Shown one piece after another: positions 7,234 through 15,103 of a DNA stretch of 64,000 nucleotides. The notes below the pieces were generated by a model. That model worked only from the letters and a program-made list of their open reading frames with translations. It searched no databases and was not told the origin of the DNA. Source of the stretch: Mesorhizobium loti (lineage in GTDB: Bacteria > Pseudomonadota > Alphaproteobacteria > Rhizobiales > Rhizobiaceae). A program made the translations under genes and the position numbers. The stretch's first letter is position 1. The number at the start of each line of letters is the position of its first letter. The stretch covers positions 1 to 64,000 of the forward strand of contig NZ_LPWA01000175.1 of NCBI RefSeq assembly GCF_001510895.1. Direction: 5' to 3'.

Positions 7234-7269
7234 CTGACGAAGGTCAGGACCGAAGATGACGAAAGTCAT
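7234..7269. promoter_or_regulatory. Tandem palindrome regulatory element, copy 3
   Basis: Two perfect dyads at 22-bp period: CTGACGAAGGTCAG (7234-7247) and ATGACGAAAGTCAT (7256-7269). The flank ATATTCG matches copy 2, as does CTTAC 36 bp from the second box. It lies between the YidB gene (leftward) and the coiled-coil/OmpA/GTPase unit (rightward). The rest of the 420-bp gap 7148-7568 contains only this element and a possible promoter near 7492. Confidence 0.65.
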
Positions 7270-7491
7270 ATTCGCTGCAGGCCGGATCGCACTTACTTAG
7301 CGAGGTACCGTTCTTTGCAAGGTTTGGTTGACCATCTTTTCAGGCATGCGGAGCAGGCAGGCCGGGCTAACCATCCGGGACTAAGGTGCGACTGGTATGA
7401 GACTCGTCATTTGCGGTATGTGACGATGGATATGCCTAGCGCACATGCCGCGCTTGGTCTGTGGCCAGTCCCGCGATCGATACCAAGTCAA

Positions 7492-7524
7492 TTGTCTGTC
7501 ATATGAATTAGGATTTGATATAAC
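7492..7524 (+). promoter_or_regulatory. Possible promoter of the coiled-coil/OmpA/GTPase unit
   Basis: TTGTCT at 7492-7497 and GATATA at 7517-7522 give a 19-bp spacer, longer than ideal. They lie about 45 bp upstream of the first gene, in a locally AT-rich stretch within high-GC DNA. Confidence 0.3.
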
Positions 7525-7568
7525 GGGCGTGACAGTGTCGGTAGCGTGGAATTAAGCGAGGAATGAAC

Positions 7569-7919
7569 ATGAAAGGCGCCGAGCAAGTTGGAAAAGCCGC
7601 GGGCGGAGCTGCTTCCGCCAACGGATCGGAAGCGACAGTCCATCCCGAGGCGACCATCGATCAGGTCCGCAATCTCCTGTTCGGAGGCGCGCAACGAACG
7701 ATCGAGAGCAACCTGGCCGGTTTGCGAGAGGAGATCCAGGCATCTCTCAAACAGCTGCAGGCGGACTTTGCCAAGGAGGTCGCAGCGCTGCAGACCCGGC
7801 TGCAGGAGCTCGAGCAGGACACCGAGCAGAAACGGCTCGCGTCGCACAGGGATGTCGGTGCCGCGATTTCCGAGCTTGGCGCAGCCATAACCAGGCTGGG
7901 ATCCGCCACGGGAAGATAG
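7569..7919 (+). CDS. Small coiled-coil protein, first gene of the OmpA/GTPase unit
   Basis: This 116-residue protein is counted from ATG 7569, which has GAGGA at ideal spacing; an ATG at 7563 adds two residues. The disordered N-terminus is followed by IDQVRNLLFGGAQRTIE and a long heptad coiled coil (about residues 45-95, LREEIQASLKQLQADFAKEV). No signal peptide or TM is seen, so it is probably cytosolic. The DQVRNLLF motif resembles EQLKTLLFQPEAARLE at the start of the next protein, implying a shared interaction module. One base separates its stop from the next start. No known function. Confidence 0.8.
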   Translation: MKGAEQVGKAAGGAASANGSEATVHPEATIDQVRNLLFGGAQRTIESNLAGLREEIQASLKQLQADFAKEVAALQTRLQELEQDTEQKRLASHRDVGAAISELGAAITRLGSATGR

Positions 7920-7920
7920 C

Positions 7921-9789
7921 ATGACCTCCGCTGTCGGCCAGAACCGTGAGATCGAGCAGCTCAAGACCTTGCTCTTTCAACCGGAGGCGGCGCGTCTCGA
8001 GGCGCTGGGCGCAGATGTCGCTCTCCTTCAGCAGTACATTGGCGGTCCCGATCGCCTCGAAGCGGCGACGGCCGACATTCTGGTCGCAGCACTCGAGCGC
8101 GCGGAAGTCAGCCGACCACGCGAACTGGCCAACGTCATCGCTCCATCGGTGGTCTCCGCGATCAGGAGCGAGATCAGGAATTCACGCGACCTGATGGTCG
8201 ATGCGCTCTACCCGATCACCGGACGCCTGGTCAGCGCCGCTGTGGCAAACGCCTTCAAGGAACTCGTCGCGCGGCTGGAGCAGCGCCTCAACGCCCTGAC
8301 CTCCACGGAGCTGTGGATCGGGCGCATCAAGTCACTGGCGACCGGCCGCCCGATCAGCGAGTTCGTTCTGGCGAACGCCAGCCCGCCGCGCGTCAACCGG
8401 CTGCTGATGATCGAGCGCGGCAACGGACGCCTCGTCGCCGACTGGAAGCGCGAGGAGATTTCCGACGAAAGGGCGGATCTGCTCAGCGCCATGGTCGCGG
8501 CGATCCTGGAATTTTCAGTCCAGGCGCTCGCGGGCGAGGGCAACCTGCAGACCCTCGATTTCGGCGGACGGGAGATCGTGCTTCGCGCCTCGCCCCGGTT
8601 CATCCTGGCGGCGGAGTGCATCGGTCCCCTGCGCCCCGCCGACGACGCCCGGATCAATTCGCTTTTCTTCGACACGATCGAGAGCATGGATGGCGGCCGT
8701 GACTGCGACCCTGCCATGCTGGCATCGCTGGCCACCTCCATCGAAGCCGATCCGGCCCTGGGCAGGAAGCCGCGCCGGAGCGGAAAGGTCGTCCTGCTCG
8801 TGCTCGCTGCTCTCGTCGCCGCCGGGCTGGCATGGCTGGCAAGCGTCTACCTGACCCGGACGATGCTGGAGCGGCGGACGAATGATGCTCTGCAGGAACT
8901 TGTCGGCAAGGAGCCGTTGCTGCAGTCCTTTCCGCTGCGGCTGCAGTTCGACCATGGCAATCGCAGCGTGTCGGTCTCCGGCATAGAGCCCAGCCAGGTG
9001 GAGGTGGCTCCACTGGTCGACGCTTTGGCCAAGGTGGCTGCTCCATACCGGGTCGTCGACCGGATCGGCGTCGTGCCAGGAATGGAACAGTCGGCGGCAC
9101 TGCGCGCCGATGTCGACGCCCTGCGGCAATCCCTGGCCGGCATCCAGGCAAGCATCGATGGAACGCGCGAGGCGGTCGCCGAGCTGCAGCAGTCCTTGGC
9201 CAGCTTCCAGAAATCCGCCGGGGAGACCGGCAAGGCGATCACCGAGCAGCAACAATCTCTCGCCGGCCTGCAGGCGCGCATTGATGAACCGCGCGGGCCG
9301 AGCGCGCAGGAGCTGCAATCCCTTGCCAGCCTGCAGTCGCGCATCGACGAGATACGCGCAGCGATCGCCGAGGAAACCGGGGCCAGAAAACAGGAGTACG
9401 ACGCCCTGCGGTCGGTAGCCGACAGCCCTGCCGAGCGGCTCGGCCGCTTCATGGCTTCGACGGCGATCTTCTTTGGCGCAGCCGATGCGTTTGCCGATGA
9501 CAAGGAGGCGGAACAACAAATCCGCGATCTGGCCGGGCTCCTCGCAGGCAACGATCTGAGAATCCGTGTAGTCGGTCATGCGGACGATACCGGAACGGAA
9601 TCCGCCAACCGGGCGGTTGCCCGCAAGCGGGCCGACCAGGTGGTCCAAAAATTGACCTCGCTTGGTATCGAACCTGCGCGGTTGCTTGTGGTTTCGCGCT
9701 CGTCTTCGCTGCCCATCTCCGATGTGCCGAGCGAAGGGAACCGCCGGGTCACCTTCGAAACCGTGTTTCGAGCCGAGCGCCCCCAGTGA
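7921..9789 (+). CDS. Inner-membrane protein with cytoplasmic N-domain, BON-like and coiled-coil regions, and C-terminal OmpA/MotB domain
   Basis: This protein has 622 residues. Residues 1 to about 285 are soluble and cytoplasmic: helical EQLKTLLFQPEAARLE, the DALYPITGRLVSAAVANAF segment, GRPISEFVLANAS, then an alpha/beta region (RLLMIERGNGRLVADW). This N-domain type is seen in OmpA proteins encoded with small GTPases. One TM helix spans about 289-311. Outside lie a BON-like segment (about 330-385), a coiled coil with four exact 21-residue repeats (about 403-486), and an OmpA/MotB peptidoglycan-binding domain (about 512-618, VVGHADDTGTESANRAVARKRA). Its end overlaps the GTPase start. It is likely a transenvelope link between a cytosolic GTPase and the cell wall (inference). 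Confidence 0.88.
   Translation: MTSAVGQNREIEQLKTLLFQPEAARLEALGADVALLQQYIGGPDRLEAATADILVAALERAEVSRPRELANVIAPSVVSAIRSEIRNSRDLMVDALYPITGRLVSAAVANAFKELVARLEQRLNALTSTELWIGRIKSLATGRPISEFVLANASPPRVNRLLMIERGNGRLVADWKREEISDERADLLSAMVAAILEFSVQALAGEGNLQTLDFGGREIVLRASPRFILAAECIGPLRPADDARINSLFFDTIESMDGGRDCDPAMLASLATSIEADPALGRKPRRSGKVVLLVLAALVAAGLAWLASVYLTRTMLERRTNDALQELVGKEPLLQSFPLRLQFDHGNRSVSVSGIEPSQVEVAPLVDALAKVAAPYRVVDRIGVVPGMEQSAALRADVDALRQSLAGIQASIDGTREAVAELQQSLASFQKSAGETGKAITEQQQSLAGLQARIDEPRGPSAQELQSLASLQSRIDEIRAAIAEETGARKQEYDALRSVADSPAERLGRFMASTAIFFGAADAFADDKEAEQQIRDLAGLLAGNDLRIRVVGHADDTGTESANRAVARKRADQVVQKLTSLGIEPARLLVVSRSSSLPISDVPSEGNRRVTFETVFRAERPQ
9127..9378 (+). repeat. Four tandem 63-bp repeats inside the OmpA-domain gene
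   Basis: Units begin at 9127, 9190, 9253 and 9316, each starting with a CAR-TCN codon pair encoding QSLA. The 21-residue unit is QSLAGIQ/QSLASFQ/QSLAGLQ/QSLASLQ followed by about 14 variable residues. Twenty-one residues equal three heptads, so repeats can be added or lost without breaking the coiled coil. Confidence 0.75.
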
Positions 9790-10295
9790 TGTTTACCGCA
9801 AAGGTCATGCTGCTTGGCGACATGGGGGTGGGCAAGACATCGATCATGTACCGCCTCGTGCACGATCGTTTCGACGGTGAATACAAATCCACGCTCGGCG
9901 TCGAGGTTCTAAGCTACGACGTTCCGGCCGATCCGGCTCGCGGGGACGGAGCGACGCGCCTCGTGCTGTGGGACACGGACGGCGATTTCGGCATGCGTAT
10001 CTTCGACACCGTTTATGTCACTGGCGCCTCGGCCGCGATTGTCGTGTCGGATGTGACGCGCCCGCAAACAGTGGCGCGCATGGTCGAGCTGGCGCGCAGT
10101 TTCGAGGCGCGGTTTCCGGGCAGGCCCTACAGGGCGCTGGTGAACAAGATCGACCTCGCCGAAGCCCCCGGAAGCGCCGAGCAGATCGGCCAGCTCGCGC
10201 GCTCGAGCGTCAAGTTCGTGAGCGCCAAGAGCGGCGCGGGAGTTATCGAAGCCTTCGCTGAGCTCGCCGAAACGATCCGTCGCCGGCAGCTATAG
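9786..10295 (+). CDS. Ras/Rab-like small GTPase
   Basis: This 169-residue single G domain has the G1 P-loop GDMGVGKTS (residues 11-19), G2 Thr36 in STLGVEV, and G3 WDTDGD (62-67), where Ras has DTAGQ so the catalytic Gln position is Asp. G4 is NKID (120-123) and G5 is SAKSG (146-150). There is no C-terminal prenylation cysteine or TM. It overlaps the OmpA gene by 4 bp, so the two are translated together. Its likely partner is the cytoplasmic N-domain of that protein (inference). It is more Rab-like than MglA-like in the WDTxG and VNKID motifs. Function unknown. Confidence 0.9.
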   Translation: MMFTAKVMLLGDMGVGKTSIMYRLVHDRFDGEYKSTLGVEVLSYDVPADPARGDGATRLVLWDTDGDFGMRIFDTVYVTGASAAIVVSDVTRPQTVARMVELARSFEARFPGRPYRALVNKIDLAEAPGSAEQIGQLARSSVKFVSAKSGAGVIEAFAELAETIRRRQL

Positions 10296-10382
10296 TCTGG
10301 GGTCGGAGCCAGTTACCGGGCCGCGTTTTCAGATGACGGCTTACCCAACGGAACCCCCTGCCCGCCCGGCCGTTTACGGCTC

Positions 10383-10610
10383 ATGGCACTGAACGACGAC
10401 ATCCAAATGGCGGAACAGCACGTTCTGCAGGCCGAGCATCACATCAAGCGCCAGCGCGCGCGCATCGCTGCACTAAAGCACCGCCGGTTGCCGCGAGGGA
10501 AAGCGGCCAACTTCCTGCAGCTGCTCGAAGATGCCCAATCGATGCACCTCCAACACCTGTCGCGGTTGTTGGAGCAAGCGTCCCGTGAAAGGACCGAAGC
10601 CGGCACATAG
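10383..10610 (+). CDS. Small helical hypothetical protein
   Basis: This 75-residue protein is fully helical and basic, with MAEQHVLQAEHHIKRQRARI and a second helix FLQLLEDAQSMHLQHLSRLL. Short proteins of this shape (EQHV...RQRARIAxL...LLExxE) are common in rhizobia with no known function. It lies 87 bp after the GTPase gene and may be independent. There is no signal peptide. Confidence 0.65.
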   Translation: MALNDDIQMAEQHVLQAEHHIKRQRARIAALKHRRLPRGKAANFLQLLEDAQSMHLQHLSRLLEQASRERTEAGT

Positions 10611-10636
10611 ACTTGGCGCAAATCCTGAGAAAAGCT

Positions 10637-10711
10637 TGGTACGCCCAAGGGGAATCGAACCCCTGTTCCCGCCGTGAGAGGGCGGTGTCCTGACCGCTAG
10701 ACGATGGGCGC
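10637..10711 (-). tRNA. tRNA-Glu (anticodon CTC)
   Basis: On the minus strand the cloverleaf starts GCGCCCATCGTCTAGCGG. The anticodon stem CCGCC/GGCGG encloses loop CTCTCAC, giving anticodon CTC. The T arm is AGGGG-TTCGATT-CCCCT and the acceptor pairs with TGGGCGT. The 3' CCA is encoded (10637-10639). The length is 75 nt. Confidence 0.96.
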
Positions 10712-10796
10712 ACTCAAGAACCGGCTACATAGGATGACGGCCGCGAAAAAGCAACTGGGGTTTCGGACTGTTCGCAGACTTTGCTGAGCGCCCGGG

Positions 10797-11225
10797 TCAA
10801 CCCTGCCGCTTTGGCTCGATCAGGTCCCAGAGATTGCCGTAGAGATCGGCAAACACCGCCACCGTTCCGTAGGCCTCGCGGCGCGGCGATTCACGGAACT
10901 CGACGCCGCGGCCAAGCATCGCCTGGTGGTCGCGCGTGAAGTCGTCCGTTTCGAGGAACAGAAACACCCGGCCGCCGGTCTGGTTGCCGATGCGGCTCGC
11001 CTGCGTCTCGCCGGAAGCCTCCGCCAGCAACAGCCGCGCGCCTCGTCCGCTTGCCGGCGTGACCGTCACCCAGCGCTTGCCGCCGCCGAGGTCGACATCG
11101 TCGGTCAGCACAAAGCCCAGCCGCTCGACATACCAGGCGATCGCCTCGTCATAGTTGCCGACGACGAGCGCCACGGTCGCAATGGCGCGGTTTTCGGCGA
11201 AGCCGGTCATTTGCTGCGGGCTCAT
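10797..11225 (-). CDS. VOC-family glyoxalase-like protein
   Basis: This 142-residue protein has one VOC module pair: ATVALVVGNYDEAIAWYVERLGFVLTDD at the N-terminus, GGRVFLFLETDDF in the middle and VAVFADLYGNLWDLIEPK at the C-terminus, the usual shape of small glyoxalase/bleomycin-resistance proteins. The start ATG at 11225 overlaps the stop of the upstream membrane-protein gene (ATGA), so it is translationally coupled. The substrate is unknown. Confidence 0.88.
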   Translation of the reverse strand: MSPQQMTGFAENRAIATVALVVGNYDEAIAWYVERLGFVLTDDVDLGGGKRWVTVTPASGRGARLLLAEASGETQASRIGNQTGGRVFLFLETDDFTRDHQAMLGRGVEFRESPRREAYGTVAVFADLYGNLWDLIEPKRQG

Positions 11226-11604
11226 TTGTTACGGATTGGGAACTGGCCGATGATGCGGCGCTCGGCAATATCGTAGACAAAGATGGAACGGCTGCCGTCG
11301 CAAGCTCGGCGTCGATCGACAGCCGGTTGCCGGACAGCGCCTGGCTGACCACCTTGGCGCCCACGGGAAGCACAATGTCGCCGCTGAGCGGCGCCCCGGC
11401 CGGGGCCTGGGCATCGGCGACAGGCGCCGATCCGGCGCCGGGCGCATTGCGGGCTTTGTAGACAAGCGCTCCGATCACCACCATAAGGGCGAGGAACAGC
11501 AGGCCGAGATTGACGATCATGAAGCGGATGAGCTTCCGGCGCACTTTCTCGGCCGCGGGATCGAGCGGCTTTTCCTCTTCTTCTTCGGCGATCGGCCGGG
11601 CCAT
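11222..11604 (-). CDS. Small membrane-anchored protein, frameshifted in this sequence
   Basis: The acidic N-terminus (MARPIAEEEEEKPLDPAAEK) is followed by one TM helix (about 30-50, FMIVNLGLLFLALMVVIGAL) and an exported domain. The frame breaks after NRLSIDAELA near 11303. Inserting one C (GCGAC to GCCGAC) restores DGSRSIFVYDIAERRIIGQF to a stop at 11222, giving about 127 residues. The clean continuation suggests a sequence error rather than a dead gene. The stop overlaps the VOC start. It is divergent from rluD. Confidence 0.72.
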
Positions 11605-11677
11605 GGCTAAACAATCCGCAGCGGGTTTCGATGAGCGCTCATAACGAAGACACCCCGATTTTGATAGGGCCCCGATT

Positions 11678-12703
11678 TTGATCGACAATGAATTGACGGA
11701 AGGCGAAGCGGTCGTTCTGGAAGCCGGCGCGGAAGCCGCGGGCCAGCGCCTCGACCAGTGGCTCGCCGCCCGGCTCGGCCCGGAGATCTCGCGCAGCCGC
11801 GTGCAGGCCCTGATCAAGCAGGGTGCGGTCTCGATCGCCGGCAAGCCGGTCGAAGAAGCCAAACGCAAGATGGCGGCCGGCGAGCGCGTCTCGGTCGTCA
11901 TGCCCGAGCCGGAACCCGCCGAGCCGCAAGGTGAGGACATCCCCCTCGACATCCTCTACGAAGACGACGAACTGATCGTCATCAACAAGCCCGCCGGGCT
12001 GGTCGTCCATCCCGGCGCCGGCAACTGGACCGGCACGCTGGTCAACGCGCTGATCCACCATTGCGGCGACAGCCTCTCCGGCATCGGCGGCGTCAGGCGG
12101 CCGGGCATCGTCCACCGCCTCGACAAGGAGACCAGCGGCGTCATGGTGGTGGCCAAGACCGACCGCGCCCACAAGGCGCTGTCGGAGGCCTTTGCCGACC
12201 ATGGCCGCACCGGTGACCTCGAGCGCGCCTATCTGGCGCTGGTCTGGGGCATTCCGCAGCGGCCGACCGGCACCGTCGACGCCGCGCTCGGCCGCGCCGC
12301 CGACCGCGTCCGCCGCGCCGTGGTTCCCGAGGATCGCGACGATGCCCGCCATGCCGTCACCCATTTCTCCGTGGTCGAACGCTTCGGCGAAGGGCAGAAG
12401 GCGTTCGCCACCGCAAGCCTGGTCGAATGCCGGCTGGAGACCGGCCGCACCCACCAGATCCGGGTCCATATGGCCCATATCGGCCATCCGGTGATCGGCG
12501 ACCCGGACTACGGCCAGGCCTTCCGCACCAAGGCCAACCGGCTGCCGGAACCGCTGAAAAGCGAGGTCAACGCATTTTCCCGGCAGGCGCTGCACGCCTG
12601 GCTCCTTGAATTCCGCCACCCGGCTACCCATCTAACGATGAGGTTCGAGGCGCCGATGCCGAGGGACATGGAGGAACTCGTCGGCGGTTTCCGCAAGTTC
12701 TGA
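11678..12703 (+). CDS. rluD: 23S rRNA pseudouridine synthase, RluD/RluA family
   Basis: This 341-residue protein has an N-terminal S4 RNA-binding domain (QRLDQWLAARLGPEISRSRVQ) and a catalytic domain. It carries INKPAGLVVHPG, the active-site HRLDKETSGVMVVAKT (catalytic Asp), and the C-terminal LETGRTHQIRVHMAHIGHPVIGD. It isomerises uridines in 23S rRNA helix 69 (family knowledge). The start is TTG at 11678; no in-frame ATG precedes it. The leader contains CCCCGATTTTGAT twice in direct repeat. The assignment as RluD rather than another RluA member is likely but not certain. Confidence 0.88.
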   Translation: MIDNELTEGEAVVLEAGAEAAGQRLDQWLAARLGPEISRSRVQALIKQGAVSIAGKPVEEAKRKMAAGERVSVVMPEPEPAEPQGEDIPLDILYEDDELIVINKPAGLVVHPGAGNWTGTLVNALIHHCGDSLSGIGGVRRPGIVHRLDKETSGVMVVAKTDRAHKALSEAFADHGRTGDLERAYLALVWGIPQRPTGTVDAALGRAADRVRRAVVPEDRDDARHAVTHFSVVERFGEGQKAFATASLVECRLETGRTHQIRVHMAHIGHPVIGDPDYGQAFRTKANRLPEPLKSEVNAFSRQALHAWLLEFRHPATHLTMRFEAPMPRDMEELVGGFRKF

Positions 12704-12913
12704 ACCGCCATCAAGACGCTTCAAACCAGCCATCAAAAAACCTGACTGGCGTTGTTCACTTCAGCGTGACACACTGTTTCGTGTTGAACAAATGCCTGTC
12801 CCTTCTGGTTTTGTTCCTATATACAGCAGTTGCCGCGGATGAGCCGATTGGCATTCGCGTCACATGCCCGCCGCGTTACGGGGGCATCACTCCAAGAGAG
12901 AGGGGGCGCTATC

Positions 12914-13825
12914 ATGGCCCAGTCACTACCCAGTATCGTTTCCGGTGAAGGCGGTCTCGCCCGTTACCTGGAAGAAATCCGTCGCTTTCCGATGCTGCAG
13001 CCGCAGGAAGAGTACATGCTCGCCAAGCGTTACGCCGAGCATCAGGACACTTCCGCCGCGCACAAGCTCGTCACCAGCCATTTGCGGCTCGTCGCCAAGA
13101 TCGCCATGGGCTATCGCGGCTACGGCTTGCCGATCGGCGAGGTGATCTCTGAAGGCAATGTCGGCCTGATGCAGGCCGTGAAGAAATTCGAACCGGAGCG
13201 TGGTTTCCGGCTCGCCACCTACGCTATGTGGTGGATCAAGGCCTCGATCCAGGAATACATCCTGCGCTCGTGGAGCCTGGTCAAGATGGGCACCACCGCC
13301 AACCAGAAGCGCCTGTTCTTCAACCTGCGCAAGGTGAAGGGCAAGATCCAGGCGCTCGACGACGGCGATTTGAAGCCCGACCAGATCGCCGAGATCGCCA
13401 CGCGCCTCAACGTTTCCGAGGCGGAAGTGGTGTCGATGAACCGTCGCCTGTCGGGCGACGCTTCGCTCAACGCCCCGATCAGGGCGAGCGAGGGCGAGTC
13501 CGGCGAATGGCAGGACTGGCTGGTCGACGACCACGAAAGCCAGGAGGAGATGCTGATCGAGCAGGACGAGCTGGAAAGCCGGCGCGCCATGCTCTCGGGC
13601 GCGCTCTCGGTGCTCAATGAGCGCGAGCGGCGCATCTTCGAGGCGCGGCGTCTCGCCGAAGAGCCGCTGACGCTGGAAGAGCTGTCGGCCGAGTTCGACA
13701 TCAGCCGCGAGCGCGTGCGCCAGATCGAGGTTAGAGCCTTCGAGAAGGTGCAGGACGCGGTCAAGGCCGCAGCCAAGCGCCAGGCCCAGGCGCTGCGCAC
13801 CATCGAAGCGCAGCCGGCGGCTTAA
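12914..13825 (+). CDS. rpoH: RNA polymerase heat-shock sigma factor (sigma-32)
   Basis: This protein has 303 residues, the usual RpoH length. Region 2 has LVAKIAMGYRGYGLPIGEVISEGNVGLMQAV and FRLATYAMWWIKASIQEYILRSW. The RpoH box QKRLFFNLRKVK is present, and region 4 (LTLEELSAEFDISRERVRQIE) completes it. It directs transcription of chaperone and protease genes. Start ATG 12914 has GAGAGGGGG upstream. The 210-bp leader (12704-12913) holds AT-rich TTGAAC and CTATATAC stretches that may be promoter parts, but spacing does not fit one standard pair. A strong terminator follows. Confidence 0.95.
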   Translation: MAQSLPSIVSGEGGLARYLEEIRRFPMLQPQEEYMLAKRYAEHQDTSAAHKLVTSHLRLVAKIAMGYRGYGLPIGEVISEGNVGLMQAVKKFEPERGFRLATYAMWWIKASIQEYILRSWSLVKMGTTANQKRLFFNLRKVKGKIQALDDGDLKPDQIAEIATRLNVSEAEVVSMNRRLSGDASLNAPIRASEGESGEWQDWLVDDHESQEEMLIEQDELESRRAMLSGALSVLNERERRIFEARRLAEEPLTLEELSAEFDISRERVRQIEVRAFEKVQDAVKAAAKRQAQALRTIEAQPAA

Positions 13826-13846
13826 CCAGCTCGAGGCATGAATGAA

Positions 13847-13874
13847 AAAGGCGGCGCTTCGGCGCCGTTTTTTT
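13847..13874 (+). terminator. Rho-independent terminator of rpoH
   Basis: CGGCGC (13852-13857), loop TTCG, GCGCCG (13862-13867), then seven T. An A tract precedes the stem. Confidence 0.9.
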
Positions 13875-13905
13875 AATGTCCGCGACTGGCGAAAGCGGCG
13901 AACCA

Positions 13906-14142
13906 GCCCTTTCTCCCGTTACTACACGGGGAGAAATGCCCGATCCACCCTCCGCAGCTGCAGCGCAGTTGCCGCGGAGGACGGGCAGGGCAATGAGGGG
14001 CAGCGCCGAGGCTGCCAGGTTGTTGTTTTCACGCCAAATAATTGCGTCCGAGGGAGCTGGGCGCGCTCATCGCCGAACGCCGCGCCGCCCCTTCATCCGC
14101 CCTTCGGGCACCTTCTCCCCGTGGAACGGGGAGAAGGACGGC
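13906..14142. repeat. RIME-like intergenic mosaic element
   Basis: This 237-bp non-coding stretch contains palindromes CTTTCTCCCG...CGGGGAGAAA and CCTTCTCCCCGTGG...GGGGAGAAGG, plus CTCCGCAGCTGC and CCGCGGAGG dyads. It resembles the mosaic intergenic elements common in rhizobia. It fills the gap between rpoH and the peroxiredoxin gene; no gene is seen. Confidence 0.6.
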
Positions 14143-14801
14143 TCACGCCGTGGGCTGCTTGGTCTTGCGCAGATACGGCAATACCGTCTCGTAGGCGCCG
14201 AAGCGCTTGATCGCGTCCTCGTTGGAGACCGCGGCGGTGATGATGACGTCCTCGCCCTGCTTCCAGTTCGCCGGCGTCGCCACCTGGTGCTTGGCCGTCA
14301 GTTGGATGGAATCGATGACGCGCAGGATCTCGTCGAAGTTGCGGCCCGTGGTCATCGGATAGGTCAGCACCAGCTTGATCTTCTTGTCCGGACCGATGAC
14401 GTAGACCGAACGCACGGTGGCGTTGTCGGCCGCGTGCGGCCTTCCGAGGTCTCGCCGGCGCCCGCCGGCAGCATTTCGTAAAGCTTGGCGACCTTGAGGT
14501 CCTTGTCGCCGATCAGCGGGTAGTTCACCGTCTGGCCGGTGGCGGTCTTGATGTCGGCCTGCCACTTGTCGTGGCTCGATACCGGATCGACGGAAATGCC
14601 GATGATCTTGACGTTGCGCTTCTTGAAGTCGCCTTCCAGCCCGGCCATCGTGCCGAGCTCGGTCGTGCAGACCGGCGTGAAGTTCTTCGGATGGCTGAAA
14701 AGCACTGCCCAGCCGTCACCGATCCATTGATGGAAATTCACCGTTCCTTGTGTGGTCTCGGCCGTGAAGTCCGGCGCGATATCGTTGATACGAAGGCTCA
14801 T
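14143..14801 (-). CDS. Peroxiredoxin, 1-Cys/Prx6-type, frameshifted in this sequence
   Basis: The intact reading is about 219 residues. Peroxidatic Cys45 lies in NFTPVCTTELG, with the DPVSSHDKW and NYPLIGDKDLKVAKLYEML segments of the Prx6 subfamily. The frame breaks after TSEGRT near 14433. One missing G (ACGCGG for ACGGCGG) restores AADNATVRSVYVIGPDKKIK and the C-terminal dimerisation arm ending KTKQPTA. It reduces peroxides in the cytosol. The break removes a third of the protein, but the clean restoration suggests sequence error. No adjacent reductase gene is seen. Confidence 0.88.
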
Positions 14802-14983
14802 GACGTGCTCCCTCTACCCTGTGACATGTCGCCGGCATGGGCCCACCCCATCGGCGGCTCAGCCTTCTATACCGCCGGACGGCGCGGTTCAAAAGGCTTG
14901 TGTCTGCAAGCGTGATCGAAGCGGCGGAAAAATTTCGTCTTTTCCTGGAAAAGACAGCAGGAACTTCCGCGATGGACGCTAAA

Positions 14984-15083
14984 GCACATCTCCCGAAAAT
15001 GGGAACCGTTTCGGGACAAAGACATGCGTAAAATCAAAAACTGAAGCGCATGGAGCGAATCTGAAAGATCGCGACGCGCTTTA
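14984..15083. repeat. Family C palindromic repeat, copy 1
   Basis: CATCTCCCGAAAATGGGAACCGTTTCGGG... with CATGCGTAAAATCAAAAAC, followed by a GCGCATGGAGCGAATC...GATCGCGACGCGC tail. It is related to the element at 61037. It lies just after the 3' end of zapA. The part of the gap at 14802-14983 holds no gene I recognise. Confidence 0.6.
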
Positions 15084-15103
15084 GGGGCCGGACGCGGCGC
15101 GCC

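Noticed and set aside
12704..12913. A clear promoter for rpoH
   Set aside because: TTGAAC at 12784 and CTATATAC at 12827 are attractive alone but are too far apart to form a standard pair.
14802..15103. Possible 6S RNA next to zapA
   Set aside because: The location fits by analogy with other bacteria, but I could not see the long bubble-containing hairpin; a covariance-model search would be needed.
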